In this document: positions 59,801 through 64,000 of the stretch, in pieces
Layout of the letters: each line of letters begins with the position of its first letter
Position numbering within the stretch: position 1 is the first letter of the stretch
Source: Parietaria judaica
Lineage: Eukaryota > Streptophyta > Magnoliopsida > Rosales > Urticaceae
Direction of reading: 5' to 3'
Assembly: GCA_954871525.1 (NCBI GenBank)
Contig: OX940868.1
Coordinates: 29,817,056-29,881,055 of the forward strand
DNA length: 64,000 nucleotides
Position numbers and translations under genes: made by a program
Notes under the pieces: generated by a model
Told to the model about the DNA's origin: nothing
What the model saw: only the letters and a program-made list of their open reading frames with translations
Database searches by the model: none

Positions 59801-61600
59801 TAGAAAAAAAAAATTGAAAAATTGAAAAATTTATTAAGAAAATAACGAAAATTAAAATACTATATAATTATTTTATAAATAAAATGCAAAATAAAGTTGA
59901 TTGGTAACATCTGTATTCTGTCCTATTATTTTAATAAAAGCTCTATTTAGTTGTTTTGTTTTGTTTCACATGTTTCTAAATGATAATTATTAAATTTCAA
60001 CAGACTGGTAGATAACCAATACGTACTCGATGTAAGAGCTGACATGTATACCAATCAATTTAATTTCTTTGAATAAATTTCAGGATTTTCCTTTATTACT
60101 GAATAAAATTGGTTATATCATTAATAATCTTATACGTGGATTGAAGATTATAATATTGCCAAAATTGTGGTGTATGATTATTTATAATGTATACATAGAA
60201 CAAACCCGAATATGTTTAGTTTGATTTTTTCCATAAAATAATAATAATTCGCTTACCCGTGGCGTTTAATGGAGTCAACTTAAAAATTACGTTTTGAAAC
60301 AATAGCACAAAATGGAATTTATTACTTTTTATCAAGATGATTTTAGCTTTATTTTATCCCAAATAATTTGCAGTAATTTTGCCGCCTATTACCATATTTT
60401 TAATAGAAATACGTGAATATAATAAAATACGAGATGACAACGAATGTGCGAGTAAATATAGCATAATTGTTCGTAAAAACTTAAATAATCACGTGTGATT
60501 TCAAAATAAGTTTATTTAATATCATAAGTCACTAATATTCCTTGAATTTATCAATAGGTATCAAGTCGTCCCTCAACATATTTTGTTGTTGAACTTGAAC
60601 TTATACTTATCATCGTGTATTATATTATTATTACTATTATTTTCTTTAAACTTGTAACTTCGTGTTAATTTGACTCTTAAATGTTCCTGTACTAATTTGC
60701 CTCACAAATTTGTAAAATGTAGTATTCTTGTTAGATATTATCAATTTGTATTTTTATCAAAATATCTAGGATCAAATCTAAAATAATATTAAAGGAGGAA
60801 AGATTAATTTATTTCATTTTGTACAAATTCAAAATTGAAAGGAGAGTTGATACATGATAATTAGTTTAGAAATATGAAAAAAGAATAAGTGATATATTTA
60901 TATCAATTGCGCCCAGCGAGTTAATTATATATATTTATTAAATGACTATTTGTGACATAATTACTCAATTATATGCTAAGTGTGTTAAGATATTTTTATA
61001 ACAACAATAGAACTTAAAAGCTATTAATAGTGTTGAGGTTTAATTCCATACACGTCGAGTTAACCTCTATTAAATTTCAGATGTGTGTATATCTTTAGTT
61101 TAATCAAAGTGTTGAATATTTAAATTATTATTTTCGTATAACAAACGTTAATGGTACATGTTGGACCCATTTTTGGACTCTATGTTCCTGAGTAGCAACC
61201 CCCGACCAAGAGGTTTTTCCCTGTTCATTTCTCGTTGTCTGTATTCCCGACCTCGTCCCTTCAGTCTCAACCCAACTTCCCCCGCTTAGAAACTCCCGAT
61301 AATGCATCTTATGCATACTCCCTCAAGTTCATACTCTAGAGAGCGTAGCTCGTAGAGTAAACAACTCTTCAACTGTCCGAAGTGCGTAAATCTTGTGTGT
61401 CGGCTATCGTTTTTGCCCAACTCCACTCTACGCCTGTTGCTCTTCACTCTCCGTTGCGTTGGCTCCTCGAGACCAAAATAAAAATAAAAATCGAGCTAAC
61501 AGTAAGTGAGCAGAATTGGACGTCGACACTCATTCGTGACTTTTTAAGTAATATTGATGCAAAAATAAAAATAAAAATAAAAATACTACACCCTTACATT
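56883..61600. other. Very AT-rich stretch with no gene recognised
   Basis: Poly-A and poly-T runs and TA-rich DNA dominate. At 61140-61480 a less AT-rich patch (ACCCCCGACCAAGAGG, CCCGACCTCGTCCC) could be an old transposon or LTR fragment, but termini and coding motifs are missing. The open frame at 58341-58529 shows no family features. Confidence 0.5.
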
Positions 61601-61605
61601 TAAGG

Positions 61606-62839
61606 GTAAATGAAGCAAATGCCCATTTGTGACTTAAGGTTTAAAAAAAATGCCCATTTTTAGTTATGGTAATAATAACCACCAATAAATTGATATATGG
61701 ACTAATATGCCCTTCCAATTAATCTTAATTTCGTTTTTTTTAATAAAAATAAAAATATTCCTTAAATGTAGGAAACTGATTGATTTTACTTAACTGATTG
61801 ATTTTTAAAAATTCCTTAATTAAATTCAAAAGATTTTCGTATATTCAGTATTAAATTCAAAATATTTTTAAAAATATTTATTTTTTAAAAATTCCTTAAT
61901 TTCGTTACGTTAAATACGAAACCGTAACAATAAATACGTACCTATATTTACAAATCTTTAACTATATTTACGAATCTGTTATTATATTTACGTAACTATA
62001 TATACGATTCTATATCTATGTAATTATATTTACGATTACGTATTTTGTATTTTTATGTAACTATATTTACGATTTCGGACTTACTGAGACGGTGCAACGC
62101 CGGTGACAACGCGACGGAAGATGGAGACGGTGCGACAGAGAAGGAAACCGTAACAATAAATACGTACCTATATTTACGAATCTTTAACTATTTTTACGAA
62201 TCTGTTATCATATTTACGTAACTATATATACGATTCTATATTTATGTAATTATATTTACGATGATGTATTTTGTATTTTTATGTAACTGTATTTACGATT
62301 TTGGACTTACTGAGACGGTGCGACGCCGGTGACAACGCGACGGAAGATGGAGACAGTGCGACAGAGAAGGAGTCTGGGTGATTTTGGCGACGGAGGAAAA
62401 AAGGTGCGATGGAGGAATGAGACAGAAGAATGAGATAGTGTAACAGCGGCGGCGATGATCTTCACGGTGGAGATTATCTTGGCGACGAACATGATATTGG
62501 GTAAAAGGATGGTGAGCGGGTCGATGGAAAAAAAGGGAGAGAAAAGGGAAGAAAAAGTCATGGTAGAGTGGGAGAATATTCATGAATAAATGAGGTAATC
62601 TGTCAAACAATAAATTCAAATTTTAATTAAAAAAAATATTTTGCCGTGATTATAGGAAATAAAATCGAAAATAAATAAATAAATAAATAAAAAATAAAAT
62701 AAAATTAATAACTGAAAGTAGGGGTAATTTAGTCAAAACAAATTAATAAATGAGTACAAATCATTTTTATGAAACTATAGACATTTCTTTTAAACATTTG
62801 GTGTTATTTGGGCATTTTGTGGATTTTCTATGCATTTAA
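61606..62839. mobile_element. Possible element with short inverted ends
   Basis: The left side TAAATGAAGCAAATGCCCA and the complement of the right side, reading AAATGCATAG .. CAAAATGCCC, are loosely inverted, and both enclose AATGCCCA words. The inside holds the 226-bp duplication and a GC-rich patch (62090-62480). No target duplication could be read. Low confidence. Confidence 0.3.
61918..62369. repeat. 226-bp tandem duplication
   Basis: Two adjacent 226-bp units begin GAAACCGTAACAATAAATAC (61918 and 62144) and end GCGACAGAGAAG, with about ten differences. Each unit has an AT-rich part built from repeats of TATATTTACGA and a GC-rich part with GAGACGGTGCRACGCCGGTG. It is non-coding as far as I can see. 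Confidence 0.9.
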
Positions 62840-62971
62840 TATAAAAGAAACAAAGTCGCTCTCGAGTTGGGCTGGCGTCCCATTATTTTATTAAGCTTAT
62901 AAAAATAAAATAAAAACGATTTAAATAAAGAAGCGCACCAAAGCTTAACCATTTTATTCGGAAGCAAAAAA

Positions 62972-62977
62972 CACGTG
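62972..62977. promoter_or_regulatory. G-box upstream of the JAZ gene
   Basis: CACGTG lies 154 bp before the JAZ start codon. JAZ promoters are known targets of MYC2-type bHLH factors through G-boxes, which forms the jasmonate feedback loop. The position fits, but binding here is inferred. Confidence 0.5.
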
Positions 62978-63130
62978 CGGAAATGCGAGGAAGACCCCAA
63001 AAGATGAAGAATAAAAGAAGCCAAGTCCAAAGTCCAAACAATACCAGTGGAATTCATTGCCTCTCTCTCTCTCTCTCTAGGGTTCTCTCTCTCCTCGAGA
63101 TCTTGCCGCCAATATCGGAGAGCGCGCGCC

Positions 63131-63456
63131 ATGGCTTCCGGCCAGAGACCTGGAAAATCGCCGGCGGAGAGGTCGAACTTCGCTCAGGCGTGCACTCTGC
63201 TCAGCCAGTTCCTCAAGGAGAAGAGGAGTCTCGGCCTCGGAGCGTCTGGAAATGCAGAAACGAAAGGTACGAACCGCGAACTGAGAGAATTTCGGAGGTG
63301 ATGTCTTTTGAAGAAATTGACCGGAGATGCTTTTTTGCCTTCAGCGACAGCGGCGAGGAGTTTGGCCGGAGCTCCGCCGGCGACGGTGAAATCGTCGGGC
63401 TTCGGTCACGATGTTGTGGATCTCGAATCGGAAGAGGCCAATAAAGCTGAATCAAG
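63131..63456 (+). CDS. JAZ: JAZ repressor, N-terminal exons only (window edge)
   Basis: Exon 1 is 63131-63266 and exon 2 is 63345-63456; together they give the first 82 residues and end in phase 2 at a GT donor. The visible part contains SNFAQACTLLSQFLKEKRSLG (residues about 15-35), the cryptic MYC-interaction helix found at the N-terminus of the JAZ1/2/5/6 group. The TIFY (ZIM) and Jas domains would lie beyond the window. JAZ proteins bind MYC2-like factors and NINJA/TOPLESS in the nucleus and are degraded through SCF-COI1 when JA-Ile is present. A CT repeat (63061-63078) lies in the leader and a G-box upstream. Position next to the PRK gene fits Arabidopsis At1g72450 (JAZ6). The family call is fairly safe; the subgroup is inferred. 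Confidence 0.75.
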
Positions 63457-64000
63457 GTGTGTGTACTGAGACTTGAGAAGTGTGAATGGCGCTAATTTTG
63501 TTTAATATTTATTTATTCATTTATTTTTGGTTTTAGCGTTGAATGTTGATAAGAATAAATATTTTATTAATAAAACAATATCCTTAAAAATAGCGTTTTA
63601 TGTGTGGCCCTGCAATGACAAAAATGACTCCGTTGATAACAATTGACGATATCGAACAATTTAAAAAAATAATAATTATTTTATGACTTTCTAGGACTAG
63701 AAGAAGCTAGATTATGATAAACCCCGGGTGAAATTTTATAGCTGTTCCCGACGCGGGGTTTTAGATCATCAATTTTTACGGTACGGGGTCAACGGGACCG
63801 GTTTACGGACATCGGAGTAGTGAAATTCTTGTTCCTGAACTTCTATTTTTTAGATATAAATTGTTTTAGTAAGTACTGATTTCAACCGCCTTTTTTTACG
63901 GTCCCAGTTCCATGTTTCTACCGGTTCCCAAATCAGCGGTTTTTATAATAAGTAAATAAATTCCCGGAAAACAGTAATGGGAGAAAGTAGTCTAATTCAC
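63457..64000. other. Probable intron 2 of the JAZ gene
   Basis: It starts with GTGTGTG after exon 2 and runs off the window with no acceptor that continues the JAZ frame. The part at 63740-63930 has repeated words such as ACGGTACGGGGTC and ACCGGTTCCCA that look like decayed transposon sequence. Confidence 0.5.

Noticed and set aside
1..64000. tRNA or rRNA genes
   Set aside because: I saw no convincing A-box/B-box pair with a cloverleaf, nor rRNA sequence, by eye. A tRNAscan-SE run would be decisive.

Overview
The window is nuclear DNA from a flowering plant, almost certainly a eudicot. Genes have short GT-AG introns inside AT-rich DNA, and the protein families are plant ones: LAZY/DRO1, EXO70D, a PRK-type receptor kinase and JAZ. 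The intergenic DNA is full of plant transposon remnants. The species cannot be named from the sequence. Operons, Shine-Dalgarno sites and CRISPR arrays are not expected, and none was seen.

Layout. 1-2.9 kb: AT-rich DNA ending in a foldback MITE. 3.0-7.2 kb (+): a 13-exon VIT/VWA-domain protein. 8.3-10.3 kb (+): a nucleoside diphosphate kinase with a signal peptide and a C-terminal HDEL. 10.3-20 kb: gene-free, with a 1.5-kb Mutator-like foldback element, a palindromic TA-MITE and small tandem repeats. 20-21.8 kb (+): a LAZY/DRO1 (IGT) gravitropism gene. 24.2-25.4 kb (+): LSM1. 26.7-29.0 kb (+): a GOST/lung-seven-transmembrane protein. 31.7-33.5 kb (-): intronless EXO70D-type exocyst subunit. 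34.05-37.3 kb: a non-autonomous CACTA element with a perfect 3-bp target duplication. 37-43.9 kb: gene-free, with two more TA-MITEs and a hAT-type MITE. 44.0-46.3 kb (-): LRR receptor-like kinase of the PRK group. 46.5-50.5 kb: broken hAT transposon. 51-57 kb: two nested-insertion sites. 57-62.9 kb: AT-rich with a 226-bp tandem duplication. 63.1 kb to the end (+): the first two coding exons of a JAZ repressor.

Gene order is the most informative signal. From memory of the Arabidopsis map, VIT/VWA, DRO1, seven-TM, EXO70D, PRK and JAZ lie next to each other at about At1g72500-At1g72450. The two extra genes here are found in the sister blocks: NDPK beside a LAZY paralogue near At1g17400, and LSM1 beside VIT/VWA and LAZY paralogues near At1g19110-19120. 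The window therefore looks like the unfractionated ancestral order. The genes share no single pathway. LAZY (auxin/gravity), EXO70 (exocytosis), the PRK receptor and JAZ (jasmonate) are neighbours by descent.

I found no convincing new multi-gene system. The points most worth a second look are the apparently ER-luminal NDPK, the cysteine-rich tail of the VIT/VWA protein, the atypical kinase motifs and optional last exon of the receptor kinase, an overlapping upstream ORF at LSM1, and several datable nested transposon insertions. Exon boundaries were set by eye from GT-AG sites, frame continuity and family similarity. No alignment program was run.
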